A stretch of 64,000 nt of DNA from an uncultured Arenicella sp. (GTDB lineage Bacteria; Pseudomonadota; Gammaproteobacteria; Arenicellales; Arenicellaceae), in the NCBI GenBank assembly GCA_938048185.1, contig CALIVT010000001.1:62001-126000 (forward strand), read 5' to 3'. The translations under genes were made by a program, and so were the position numbers. Below the pieces are notes generated by a model. That model did not search any database, was not told the DNA's origin, and was given only the letters and a program-made list of their open reading frames with translations. Position 1 is the stretch's first letter, and every line of letters begins with the position of its first letter. Positions 43,655 through 52,543 of this stretch are shown one piece after another.

Positions 43655-43831
43655 TCAAAAAGAAAGTGTGAGCTCTAGTTTTTCGTATGCGGCTTTTCTT
43701 GCTTCAGTGCTCATTTTATTTAGATTTATAAGCTTCCACGCCACAGCAGGCAATTGTTCAACGTGAGGGTAGTAGAAATTGGCCCAATTAGCGGTGCCAC
43801 GTTTGATGTCGAGCAAAAGTTCTTTGTCTAT
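43655..43831 (-). pseudogene. 3' fragment of an abiEii gene
   Basis: On the minus strand the fragment encodes the last 57 residues of an AbiEii toxin: DKELLLDIKRGTANWANF onward. By eye, about 46 of 57 residues match the C-terminus of the intact toxin at 31308-32213. The upstream part of the gene is gone and is replaced by unrelated sequence at about 43832. It marks a third, wrecked AbiE module. Confidence 0.85.
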
Positions 43832-43855
43832 TAGTCGTGTCATGGATGATGGCGG

Positions 43856-44147
43856 TGGGATTGTAGAACCCATCCATGGGTTTTATCGCTGCACGACCGG
43901 CCTGTGGCCGCCCAAAATTGCTCCGGGCAATTTTGTGAACCCGATACGCAGGTTCTCGGCAATTGCTCCTGCATTGCTCTACCTCCTGCATTCGTGCAGT
44001 TGTCACCCAGACGTCTAAACCAAATAAAAAAGGCCACCCTAAGGTGTGACGAGGGATTTCCTGTGCTGATAGATCTCCAGCCTTCGGCTGCACTAGCGCT
44101 TTGCGCGTCGCCCGGATTGCCGGCTCTCACCCCAACACCTACGACCA
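43856..44147. other. stem-loop-rich intergenic region
   Basis: No credible gene is seen. There is a perfect hairpin (CAAAATTGC and GCAATTTTG, near 43912-43935). Near 44026 lies AAAAAAGGCCACC, a copy of the start of the tmRNA terminator at 44148. The 120 bp between these two direct repeats may be an insertion or a duplicated terminator. Short frames here overlap each other in several phases and have unnatural composition. Confidence 0.5.
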
Positions 44148-44178
44148 TAAAAAAAGGCCACCTAAAAGGTGACCTTGT
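44148..44178 (-). terminator. terminator of ssrA
   Basis: On the minus strand, GGTCACCT and AGGTGGCC pair around a short T-rich loop and are followed by a run of Ts, four bases after the tmRNA 3' end. Confidence 0.85.
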
Positions 44179-44182
44179 TTTA

Positions 44183-44541
44183 TGGTGGAGGCGGCGGGGA
44201 TCGAACCCGCGTCCACAAGCCCTCCGCTCATCGGATCTACATGTTTAGTTTGCCTTTAGTTTAACCCCTCGCAACTGGACAAACGCACTCGTTTCGGGGC
44301 GGGTCGAATTGCGTTTTAACGGCAGCTTAATCGACACAAGCTACTCGCGATTACATGTAAGATGAGATCTCAAAGTCCAAAGCCATGAACAACTCCGGCG
44401 AGACCCTAGCGGCTCTAAGCTGCTAGTGCGTAGTTATCGTCGTTTGCAACTATAACTTTTGCAGCTAGTTTTGAGAGGTAGTCTGCAATGCTCTACATGC
44501 ACCGAAGGTTTCGCGACCCATGTCGAAGCCATGTCGCCCCC
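44183..44541 (-). ncRNA. ssrA: tmRNA
   Basis: Transfer-messenger RNA that rescues stalled ribosomes, about 359 nt, read on the minus strand. The 5' end GGGGGCGACATGGCTTCGAC and the 3' end GGTTCGATCCCCGCCGCC then TCCACCA form the tRNA-like acceptor, with the encoded CCA at 44183-44185. The tag frame at 44415-44447 encodes ANDDNYALAA and ends in TAG, close to the E. coli tag (ANDENYALAA). The 3' end of ssrA is a common island integration site, and the accessory region lies on that side, but no integrase is seen. Confidence 0.95.
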
Positions 44542-44610
44542 ATACTCGTTCTCAAATACGCCGATTGTTCGTATCTGCATTGAATTCTGGGTTCCCTTCA
44601 GGGATTAAGG

Positions 44611-44639
44611 AGTATATGGGGCTATTTTTTGCTAATCAA
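44611..44639 (-). promoter_or_regulatory. candidate ssrA promoter
   Basis: On the minus strand TTGATT and TATACT are separated by 17 bases, close to the sigma-70 consensus. It lies about 70 bp upstream of the mature tmRNA 5' end, which fits a precursor trimmed by RNase P. Confidence 0.5.
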
Positions 44640-44679
44640 ACTAATTCTTTGTAATCCGGCGTTAACTTGACCGTCTTGG

Positions 44680-45363
44680 TCAAACTAGGTAACTCAATGT
44701 TAAGTCGTTGTTGGCGTCAATATGGCTTAGTTGAGCGAGTAGCAGTTCTGCGGTGGCGAGTGCGTCGATGGCGGCGTTGTGTGCGGTGTAATTGGGTAGG
44801 CCGTAGCGTGCTCTGGTGCTGGCTAAGTCGAGTTGGTGGGCTTCTTTGCCTTGTTGCTGTAGCCTGCGGCGTTCTATTTGTAGGGTGTCTAGCGTATGGC
44901 AAAGTAGGGATGTGCCGTATAGTTTAGCCAGTGCGGTATTGATAAACCTTTTATCGAGCGCGGCGTGGTGCAAGACTAATACTCGACCTTGCAGTTGTTG
45001 TAAGAATGCGGTTAGTGAATTTTCTAAGCTCACTCCTTGAGTGACGTCTTGGTTGAATATTCGGTGTATTGGTGCTGAGTTAGCTAGGTCGACATTGTCT
45101 TGGAACACCAGTTGATGAGTGGCTGATGAGTGATCAATTTCCTTGTTGCTAATGAGCGTTGTGCCAATGCTTAGTATTTTGTCGGTGCTCGGGTTTAGGC
45201 CGGTCATTTCCAAGTCGGCAACCAGAAATTCCACATCCTTAAGTTTTGTATTAATGCTGGGCGTTGGCGACCTTAAGAGTTGCTTTAACGCGCCTTCATG
45301 GCAGTGAGATGCGCGCTGGGCGCGCTTGCGTTGAAAAAGAGCATCTTTCACGCGATTAAACAT
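44680..45363 (-). CDS. DnaQ-like 3'-5' exonuclease
   Basis: A 227-residue DEDDh exonuclease. Exo I is VADLEMTGLNPS (Asp50, Glu52), Exo II is LVLHHAALDKRF, and Exo III is HNAAIDALATAELL with His and Asp. It follows the DUF294/CBS gene by two bases, so they are one operon. This exonuclease/DUF294 pair is often found near acetate transporter and acetyl-CoA synthetase genes in gammaproteobacteria, possibly linking cAMP or nucleotide signals to carbon use, but its role there is not known to me. Confidence 0.88.
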   Translation of the reverse strand: MFNRVKDALFQRKRAQRASHCHEGALKQLLRSPTPSINTKLKDVEFLVADLEMTGLNPSTDKILSIGTTLISNKEIDHSSATHQLVFQDNVDLANSAPIHRIFNQDVTQGVSLENSLTAFLQQLQGRVLVLHHAALDKRFINTALAKLYGTSLLCHTLDTLQIERRRLQQQGKEAHQLDLASTRARYGLPNYTAHNAAIDALATAELLLAQLSHIDANNDLTLSYLV

Positions 45364-45365
45364 GC

Positions 45366-47249
45366 TTACATTAAGCCGCTTTGGTACTTTTGTTTGAGAC
45401 CACGTTGCGCGTTTCTGACCACTTTGAATGCGTCTTTGAGTTGGCGTGTTGCTAGCTGGCTAAAGTCATTTGGGTTTAGGTGGTTATCGGCTGCTTGGCT
45501 GCGAGCGAGTTGTCGGCCTTGATGTATTAGGCGTTGGTGGCTTATGAACTCAAGTGCGTCGAGTAAGTTATTGCCATCAGTATTAGTGAGCAGTTTTTTA
45601 TCGATCAGCGCGGCTAGCCTTTCTCTGGTGTTAACGGCGTTGATGCCACCGGCAAGCGCATGTATGCGGGCGATGTCGGTTATTGGCATAATGCCGCGCA
45701 TTTTTATATCAAAGGTGTCTTTTTGCTCGCCGCTGGTGTCTACAACCAATTGTTTGAGAAACCCTAACGGCGGCGTGAGGCCAAGGGCGTTAGACGTTAG
45801 CAAGGCTTGAAAGATGGTGTTCTCTTGGGCCCATTCTAATACTTTGTCTTGTAATTCAGAGAATAGGGTCTCGGCGCCGTTGCTGGTGTAAATGGCGCGC
45901 ATGTCGAAGAAGATGCTGGTGTGCATTAAGGCTTTTTCCGACGGTTGCGTTATCCAATCATAAAAGGTTGAGCTCCAGTCTTTTAAGGTGAGTCGCCATT
46001 TGGGGTTTTGCGCCATGATGTCGCCTGGGCAGTAAACGTAGCCGCACGCGTCTAGCCCTTTGTTGACGAATTCGGCAAGCGCTTTAAAGTATGTATCGTC
46101 TTGCTCAGTTGCTGTGTTTGATAGGAGTAGTGCGTTGTCTTGATCTGACTTGGCCGATTGATCTTGGCGGCCTTGAGAGCCGAACGCCAACCAAACGAAG
46201 GGGCAGGGTTCTGGCCCTAGCTGACGTTGTGCTAAAACGATTAAATGACGGCTTAGGGTGCTGGTGACTGTAGTCAGAATTCGCCCGAGGTCATCGGCTC
46301 TAACATCTTGTTTTATAAGCTGTAATAGAAGTTCAGGTATTTGCTCAGATAAGGTTTTTAGTTCGTCTATCGAGTTGGCTCGATGTATGTCGTTGATAAT
46401 CAGAACGGGGTCGGTTCGGTGCAGGCGAATGAGGTCGCTGAGCGTTATCATGCTGACGGGCTTGCCCTGGTGTGTCACCGGTAAATGCTTTATTTGATGA
46501 CGAATCATTTCGATCATGGCCTCGTGCACCATCGCGCTTTTATCGATTGATATCGGCTTGGGCGTCATCACCGAGGCAATCATATTATTGACGTCGCCGG
46601 CGTTTGCAACGATGCGCTTTCGGCAGTCTTTATCAGTGAAAATGCCAACTAATTGATGTTGTTGGTCAATAATGGCGAGCGAGGCGATATTGTGCTGGGT
46701 CATGAGTTTAGCCGCGTCTTGAATGCTGACCTCAGGTGTGACGCTCAGCAATGTGGGCGGCATGATTTCTGATACTTGTGTGGCCAGCGCGATGTTCTCG
46801 GGCCGTTTGGCCAAGCCAACCCTCAAGCGTTGTTCAAAGGCTTGGTTAAAGAAGTGGTCAAACTCGGTGCTTTGGTTTCGTAGCTGCCGAAACGACGCTT
46901 GATCGAGCTTGTAGAGCAGGCCGTCTTCAACAACGTGCAGTTGATGATGTGTGTTTTTACCCGTAAGCAAAGAAATAAAGCCAAAAAAACCTCCCTCTGA
47001 GACACGGTCTATCAAATCGCCTTCTTCACTTCTAACATCAAATACGCCGGCTCGAACCACAAAAAGAGAGGGGTTTTGGTAATCCAAGATTTGCTCTAAG
47101 TGTTCTTTATTAAAGCGAGTGCGGTGATAGGTGGTGGTAAGTTTGCTCGCGCAAAACAATAGTTGCTGCTCGGTTAAACAGTCAAACGGGCGAATCGACT
47201 GTAAAAAAACTGCGGCTTCTTGGTGTTCTGGCGGAAAGCGTGAGTTCAT
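45366..47249 (-). CDS. cNMP-binding/CBS/DUF294 nucleotidyltransferase-like protein
   Basis: A 627-residue cytosolic signalling protein. Domains in order: cyclic-nucleotide-binding domain (20-135), two CBS domains (about 160-285; PPTLLSVTPEVSIQDAAKLM and VMTPKPISIDKSAMVHEAM), DUF294 nucleotidyltransferase-like domain with LAFGSQGRQDQSAKSDQDN, and a helical DUF294_C domain. The G-S-x-x-R-x(6)-D-x-D pattern is the nucleotidyltransferase core, as in GlnD. Its gene is divergent from the DcaP porin gene across a region with a strong inverted repeat. It probably senses cAMP and adenine nucleotides and acts with the exonuclease. Confidence 0.9.
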   Translation of the reverse strand: MNSRFPPEHQEAAVFLQSIRPFDCLTEQQLLFCASKLTTTYHRTRFNKEHLEQILDYQNPSLFVVRAGVFDVRSEEGDLIDRVSEGGFFGFISLLTGKNTHHQLHVVEDGLLYKLDQASFRQLRNQSTEFDHFFNQAFEQRLRVGLAKRPENIALATQVSEIMPPTLLSVTPEVSIQDAAKLMTQHNIASLAIIDQQHQLVGIFTDKDCRKRIVANAGDVNNMIASVMTPKPISIDKSAMVHEAMIEMIRHQIKHLPVTHQGKPVSMITLSDLIRLHRTDPVLIINDIHRANSIDELKTLSEQIPELLLQLIKQDVRADDLGRILTTVTSTLSRHLIVLAQRQLGPEPCPFVWLAFGSQGRQDQSAKSDQDNALLLSNTATEQDDTYFKALAEFVNKGLDACGYVYCPGDIMAQNPKWRLTLKDWSSTFYDWITQPSEKALMHTSIFFDMRAIYTSNGAETLFSELQDKVLEWAQENTIFQALLTSNALGLTPPLGFLKQLVVDTSGEQKDTFDIKMRGIMPITDIARIHALAGGINAVNTRERLAALIDKKLLTNTDGNNLLDALEFISHQRLIHQGRQLARSQAADNHLNPNDFSQLATRQLKDAFKVVRNAQRGLKQKYQSGLM

Positions 47250-47308
47250 ATCCAGTGATGGTTGTTAAGGTTACTGCCCTATAAGAGCCTATCACCAAAA
47301 AAATAATA

Positions 47309-47324
47309 TACGACTTTAGTCGTA
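47309..47324. promoter_or_regulatory. perfect inverted repeat between DUF294 and porin genes
   Basis: TACGACT and AGTCGTA flank TT, with another TTCGACTA directly after it. It lies in the divergent promoter region and may be the operator of a regulator of this module. Confidence 0.5.
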
Positions 47325-47405
47325 GTTCGACTATTGGCTAATACCGTCTTTGGCAAGGCTTTGTAATAGTGTCGTTTCTAACAAAAATATGTGAGGAATT
47401 GACCG

Positions 47406-48752
47406 ATGTCCACCACCCGAAAACCGACATTTAAAAGAACACTAATTGCGGGTTTTTGTTTAAGCGCCTTAACTCTTGCTCCGGGCATAGCTTATGCCGA
47501 ATCGGATTTAGAGAAACGCGTATTGCAAATGGAAGCGCAAATAGCCGAGCTCAAAGCTCTAATCGCACAGCAAAACCAAGCTACTCATACTAAGATTGAA
47601 GAGGTTGCTGCGGTTAAGAAATCGGAGCCTGTAGGCAATGTGAAACTGTCGAAAGGCACTACCTTGACCTACGGTGGCTTCGTTAAAGTGAATGCGATGC
47701 TCAATGATTACCAAGATGGTGCGACACCGAGCGCTAGCATCGCGCAACGAATATTAGTTCCCAGTCTGATCCCGGTCGGTGACGGTGCCAGTGAAGGCGC
47801 TCAATTTGATTCGGACGTAGCGACTTCACGAGTGTATTTCAAGACCTCAACCGATACCTCAGTCGGCACACTCAGATCTAATCTTGAGCTGGATTTTCTA
47901 AGTGGTGGTGGCGATGAGCGCGTATCTAACTCTACTAATTCTCGTGTGCGGCATGCTTACTTCGCGTGGGATTACGCTGATGACGCGTCGCTATTAGTCG
48001 GCCAGTCGTGGAGTACGTTCTTTAACGTTGGCGCCTTGCCCGAAGCGGTTGAATTTATTGGCCCTACGTCGGGCACCATCTTTAATCGCCAAGCGCAGAT
48101 ACGTTGGACTAAAAAATTAGGCGGTGGTAGCTCGTTTATGCTCGCTGCCGAGAATCCATCCACAAGCTTAGCTGATGCCGGTAGTGGTATTGCAGGCAGT
48201 AATTTTGATGATAATGGCATCCCAGATATCGTTGCTCGATACAACGGTAAAGCAGGTGCGCATTCCTACGCTTTGTCAGCATTGGGCCGGCAAATTGCCT
48301 TCGACGATGGCATTACCAGCGAGAGTAAAAGTGGCTTTGCCTTGAATTTTGCCGGTAAATACCAATTCGATAATGGCGATGACATTAAGTACTCAATTGC
48401 CACCGGTAATTTGGGGCGCTACATCGCTCTCAATGCGTTTCGCGACGGCGGCATTGATGCCACAGGCAACCTAGACTTAACCACCGTCACGGGCGGTTAT
48501 GTCGCGTATCGTCACAATTGGAGCGATAAATTGCGTAGCACCATTCAATACGCGTATTCAACTGCAAGTTTGGCCGATGGCTTGTCTAGTGCTAACACCG
48601 AAAAGGTTTCTAACTTTAACGTAAACTTGATTTATGCGCCTACGCCCAAGTTGACTTTTGGTGGCGCGCTTATTCAAGCTAGTCGCGAGTTAGAAGATGG
48701 CACAGACGGAGACTTGACTCGGCTGCAGTTAACTGCGAAGTATGGTTTCTAA
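47406..48752 (+). CDS. DcaP-like outer-membrane porin
   Basis: A 448-residue outer-membrane channel. It has a signal peptide ending IAYA, then a periplasmic coiled coil (DLEKRVLQMEAQIAELKALI, residues 34-53), and a beta-barrel of the DcaP family: LTYGGFVKVNAMLNDYQDG, VGQSWSTFFNVGALPEAVEF and IFNRQAQIRWTKKLG. It ends with the aromatic residue Phe (AKYGF), as is needed for barrel assembly. DcaP porins take up small carboxylates and related anions, which fits the neighbouring acetate and propionate genes. Confidence 0.92.
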   Translation: MSTTRKPTFKRTLIAGFCLSALTLAPGIAYAESDLEKRVLQMEAQIAELKALIAQQNQATHTKIEEVAAVKKSEPVGNVKLSKGTTLTYGGFVKVNAMLNDYQDGATPSASIAQRILVPSLIPVGDGASEGAQFDSDVATSRVYFKTSTDTSVGTLRSNLELDFLSGGGDERVSNSTNSRVRHAYFAWDYADDASLLVGQSWSTFFNVGALPEAVEFIGPTSGTIFNRQAQIRWTKKLGGGSSFMLAAENPSTSLADAGSGIAGSNFDDNGIPDIVARYNGKAGAHSYALSALGRQIAFDDGITSESKSGFALNFAGKYQFDNGDDIKYSIATGNLGRYIALNAFRDGGIDATGNLDLTTVTGGYVAYRHNWSDKLRSTIQYAYSTASLADGLSSANTEKVSNFNVNLIYAPTPKLTFGGALIQASRELEDGTDGDLTRLQLTAKYGF

Positions 48753-48833
48753 GCCTTTGTTATAAAACGTTATTCTCCAGTTAAGGTGATTTGATTTAGA
48801 TTAGGTTTAATTCAATTGCAGAGAATCGCTAAA

Positions 48834-48873
48834 GCGAAAAACCAAAGTGGGGAAACCTGCTTTGGTTTTTCGC
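48834..48873 (+). terminator. strong hairpin terminator after the porin gene
   Basis: A perfect 14-bp stem (GCGAAAAACCAAAG and CTTTGGTTTTTCGC) with a 12-base loop. The T-rich right arm supplies the release signal, and the reverse strand has the same property. Confidence 0.85.
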
Positions 48874-48946
48874 ATTTTGGGTCAGATACGTTATTCTGTT
48901 TTTAAGTATAAAAAAAGAGCGTCGATATAAGCATGGAAAGTGAGTA

Positions 48947-51900
48947 ATGTTCAGCGTTGAATTCATTGCCTTTATAGGGTTTACCTACATTTTGATATTG
49001 TTCTTAATCGCCTACTTGGGCGATTCTGAGAAAGAAAAGGGCGGCCCCAACCATAATAGTAATCTCGTGTACGCGCTTTCTCTCGCGGTTTATTGTTCAT
49101 CGTGGACGTTTTATGGAGCCGTTGGCACCGCCTCGGTTGATGGCCTAGATTACTTAGCGATTTATCTCGGGCCTTGTTTGGTGTTTTTGTTTGGCTATCG
49201 AATGATGCGGCGCATTATTCTGATTTGTAAGCAGAACTCTATTACCTCGATTTCTGACTTTATCTCCAGTCGTTTTGGTAAAGATCGAAAAATTGGTGTG
49301 TTAGTTACTGCGATTGCGGTTGTCGGCTCATTGCCATACATCGCTTTGCAACTCAAAGCGGTGTCCAGCTCTTACCTGGTATTGGTTAGTCAGACGGTGA
49401 GCTCGCACGGTGCGGCTAACTCTATTATCACTGATAACATAGCGCTGATTACTGGCGCGGCTCTTGCCTTATTCACCATACTCTTTGGCACTCGTCACCT
49501 CGACGCGACGGAGCATCACAAGGGCATGATCTTGGCGGTCGCGTTTGAGTCAATTGTGAAGTTGGTGGCAATTTTGGCAGTTGGTTATTACGCCATCTAT
49601 TTACTAATGGGGAAGGGCGCGCACGACAGTTTTGCTCAACTGATAGGCAATAACTCAATTGAAGGTGTTTTCTCTGGTAATACAAGCACTTGGGCGAGCT
49701 TTCTTACTAAGACTCTATTGGCCACCAGCGCTATATTTCTCTTGCCTAGACAGTTTCAGGTAACCGTTGTTGAAGCGCGTGACCACCATCAGTTTAAGAC
49801 GGCAATGTGGGTAATGCCGGTATATTTGATATTGACCAGCGTCATCGTATTGCCGATAGCACTAACCGGTTCGGTACTGCTGCCAAACAGTCAAGCCGAT
49901 CTCTATGTTCTGACCTTACCGCTCACGGCCGGTAATGATGTTTTGGCGCTGGTCGCGTTTATCGGTGGCTTATCGGCAGCAACCGGCATGGTTATTGTTG
50001 CCGCTATTAGCCTCAGTACCATGGTATGCAACGATTTAGTGATGCCGTACCTGATTAACCACAAGCGCCTTGATATTCTTAGCAGCGACAACCTGAACGG
50101 TATTATTCTACTGATCAGACGAGTTGCCATTGTTGGTCTTATCGCTGGTGCTTATGGCTACTACGTATTGATCGATAACAATGCTCAATTGGCCAACATC
50201 GGTTTGGTGTCGTTTGCGGCGATTGTGCAATTGTTACCCGCGGTTGTATGTGCCTTGTATTGGCGCTCAGCAAATCGTAAAGGCGTGTTCTGGGGCTTGA
50301 TTGGTGGCTTTTCGATATGGGCCTACACCCTTATGTTTCCAACCATTTTGGATATAGCGACTGTTGATGCGGTCTATGGTGCTTCTGCTTGGTTTCACCC
50401 TCAAGCATTGTTTGGAATGCGACTTGATAACTCTTTATCTCATGGTGTGTTTTGGAGTTTGCTAGTCAACGTCACCTTGCTGGTTTGGTGTTCTTTAAGG
50501 GAAAATCAAAACGTACTCGAGAAAATTCAAGCAAGCCGTTTCTTCTATGTCAGTGATGCCCCGCTTAATTTAAGTTCAAAGGGCTCTGAGCAAGCGTTTA
50601 TTGTTCACCCCGATGCGCTTCGAATTTTGACCGAACGTATTATAGGCAGGCGGAATACGCAAGCAGTCTTCAGTCAGTTTGAGCAACGACAAGGCGTAAA
50701 TTTGGGTGATGTCACTCAGGTAGATCGGCAATTGTTGTCGTTGGTGCAAACTGCGATAGCGGGCGTTATTGGTTCTACCTCGGCGCAAAAAGTAATCTCC
50801 GATACATTGTTAGGTGACGATGAATACCTCGAAGAGGTAACGACCTTTGTTGATGAGACATCGAGCGTTCTGCAATTTAATCGAAACTTGCTACAAGCGA
50901 CCCTGCAAAACATCACGCACGGGATTTCCGTAATCGACCGCGATTTCAATCTGGTGATTTGGAACGATCAATATTTAAAGCTGTTCGACTACCCAGAAGA
51001 TCTAATTTATGTGGGCAAACCCTTACGCGATGTGCTTCAGTTTAACGCTGACCGGGGTGATTTTGAAGGCAAGGACCATAATCTTGAAATCAGCAAGCGA
51101 ATTAGACATTTGCAAAATGCCACATCATATTCAATTGTGCGTCAGCGCTCTAATGGCACCACCATTAAGTCTACAGGTGAACCGATGCCTGGCGGCGGCT
51201 TTGTTACTACCTATGAAGATATCAGCGACAGTGTTCGTGCTTCTCAATTGTTACGCCAAGCAAATGAAGAATTGGAGTCTAGAGTCAAGGAACGGACTAA
51301 AAAGCTTGAGGTTTTGACCAAGGAGCTTGAGCGAAATACACGTAATAAAACGCATCTTTTAGCAGCCGCAAGCCATGATTTGTTGCAACCTATAAACGCG
51401 GCTCGGCTATTTACTCATAGTATAAGTGAGCGCGCTCATGAGCCTGATTCAGTCAAACATTTAGCTCAAAACATTGACCAATCGTTGGTCACCGCGAATG
51501 AGTTGCTACGGGCGCTCTTAGATGTTTCAAAGCTTGATTCTGGGGGCATTCAGCCTGAACTGCATGATTTTTCGTTAGATGCATTTATTCGTGGTTTACT
51601 CGACGAGATGCAAGCCAGCGCAAACGATAAAAATGTGCTTTTGCATTACAGTGCCCCCAATGTAATGGTTTACTCTGATAAGAAGTTATTGCTGTCGGTA
51701 TTGCAAAACTTGGTGGCTAATGGCTTGAGATACTCAGATTCGGGTGGCGTAGTATTGGTTCAAGCAAATTTGCTGGAGGAAACTAAGCAAGTCGAGATCA
51801 CAGTGGAGGATAAAGGCGTAGGGATCGATGCTGGACACCTTGATCAAATTTTTAACGAGTTTTATCAGATTAAAAAAGAAGGTCGAGAAGAAACACATGG

Positions 51901-52432
51901 TCTGGGTTTAGGCTTATCGATAGTTAAACGTATCAGTCGCTTGCTTGACCTAAACGTTAAAGTCGAATCGCGAGTAGGGCATGGTAGTCGCTTTTCACTA
52001 TACGTCCCGTTCACCGATAAACCGGTTATACCACCTGAACCAGTAAAAAGCGTAAGTAGTGGTTTGACTGAGCGATTAAACGGAGCGCAAATACTTTGTT
52101 TGGATAACGACGAGAGTGTGCTCGGCGCTATGCGCACTTTACTCGAGGGTTGGGGGGCAATTGTCACGTCGGTTGCTACCTATAAACGTGCGGTAGATGC
52201 TTTGTCGGAGGTCGATTTTGATTTGGTGTTGGCGGATTACCGTTTAGATTACGCTGAGACAGGGCTGGATTTCTTAAAAGTCGCTGATATCAAAGGCGCG
52301 TTAATCACCGCCGAGCAAGATAAGTCGCTAAAGGTTAAAGCGACCGACTTAGGCTATCAGTATTTGGCGAAACCAATCGAACCCGCGGCGCTTAAGGCCG
52401 TATTATTGTTTTTGCTGGACAATGATTCTTAG
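48947..52432 (+). CDS. crbS: SLC5-fused hybrid sensor kinase (CrbS-like)
   Basis: A 1161-residue sensor that combines a sodium/solute symporter-type membrane part (about 13 helices, residues 1-520) with a STAC-like linker (about 545-630), a PAS domain (650-760) and a coiled coil. The HisKA domain has phospho-acceptor His810 in AAASHDLLQP. The ATPase domain is marked by LQNLVANGLRYSDSGG and HGLGLGLSIVKRI, and a C-terminal receiver has Asp1097 in VLADYRLDYA. In Vibrio and Pseudomonas, CrbS/CrbR (MxtR/ErdR) switch on acs and acetate uptake. The CrbR-like gene is nearby at 55497. Confidence 0.92.
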   Translation: MFSVEFIAFIGFTYILILFLIAYLGDSEKEKGGPNHNSNLVYALSLAVYCSSWTFYGAVGTASVDGLDYLAIYLGPCLVFLFGYRMMRRIILICKQNSITSISDFISSRFGKDRKIGVLVTAIAVVGSLPYIALQLKAVSSSYLVLVSQTVSSHGAANSIITDNIALITGAALALFTILFGTRHLDATEHHKGMILAVAFESIVKLVAILAVGYYAIYLLMGKGAHDSFAQLIGNNSIEGVFSGNTSTWASFLTKTLLATSAIFLLPRQFQVTVVEARDHHQFKTAMWVMPVYLILTSVIVLPIALTGSVLLPNSQADLYVLTLPLTAGNDVLALVAFIGGLSAATGMVIVAAISLSTMVCNDLVMPYLINHKRLDILSSDNLNGIILLIRRVAIVGLIAGAYGYYVLIDNNAQLANIGLVSFAAIVQLLPAVVCALYWRSANRKGVFWGLIGGFSIWAYTLMFPTILDIATVDAVYGASAWFHPQALFGMRLDNSLSHGVFWSLLVNVTLLVWCSLRENQNVLEKIQASRFFYVSDAPLNLSSKGSEQAFIVHPDALRILTERIIGRRNTQAVFSQFEQRQGVNLGDVTQVDRQLLSLVQTAIAGVIGSTSAQKVISDTLLGDDEYLEEVTTFVDETSSVLQFNRNLLQATLQNITHGISVIDRDFNLVIWNDQYLKLFDYPEDLIYVGKPLRDVLQFNADRGDFEGKDHNLEISKRIRHLQNATSYSIVRQRSNGTTIKSTGEPMPGGGFVTTYEDISDSVRASQLLRQANEELESRVKERTKKLEVLTKELERNTRNKTHLLAAASHDLLQPINAARLFTHSISERAHEPDSVKHLAQNIDQSLVTANELLRALLDVSKLDSGGIQPELHDFSLDAFIRGLLDEMQASANDKNVLLHYSAPNVMVYSDKKLLLSVLQNLVANGLRYSDSGGVVLVQANLLEETKQVEITVEDKGVGIDAGHLDQIFNEFYQIKKEGREETHGLGLGLSIVKRISRLLDLNVKVESRVGHGSRFSLYVPFTDKPVIPPEPVKSVSSGLTERLNGAQILCLDNDESVLGAMRTLLEGWGAIVTSVATYKRAVDALSEVDFDLVLADYRLDYAETGLDFLKVADIKGALITAEQDKSLKVKATDLGYQYLAKPIEPAALKAVLLFLLDNDS

Positions 52433-52485
52433 GCCTATTTTCGATCGCTGAGGGGTTGTTAGAGACGGCGCTTATACTAATGTCG

Positions 52486-52512
52486 TATCGACTGTCACTA
52501 TGACAGTCGATA
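52486..52512. promoter_or_regulatory. long inverted repeat upstream of the acyl-CoA ligase gene
   Basis: Twelve-base arms (TATCGACTGTCA and TGACAGTCGATA) with a three-base loop, 31 bp before the ATG at 52544. There is no T-run, so an operator is more likely than a terminator. The element shares CGACT with the repeat at 47309. Confidence 0.5.
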
Positions 52513-52543
52513 GTCTTTAGAGAAACTGATATAGGGTTTTTGT

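Noticed and set aside
43904-44248. Open frame ending in WWRRRGSNPRPQALRSSDLHV
   Set aside because: It is read antisense through the 3' end of tmRNA; this kind of translation is a known artefact.
47341-47405. Sigma-54 promoter before the porin gene
   Set aside because: TGGCAAGG is present but the -12 TTGC element at the right spacing is not.
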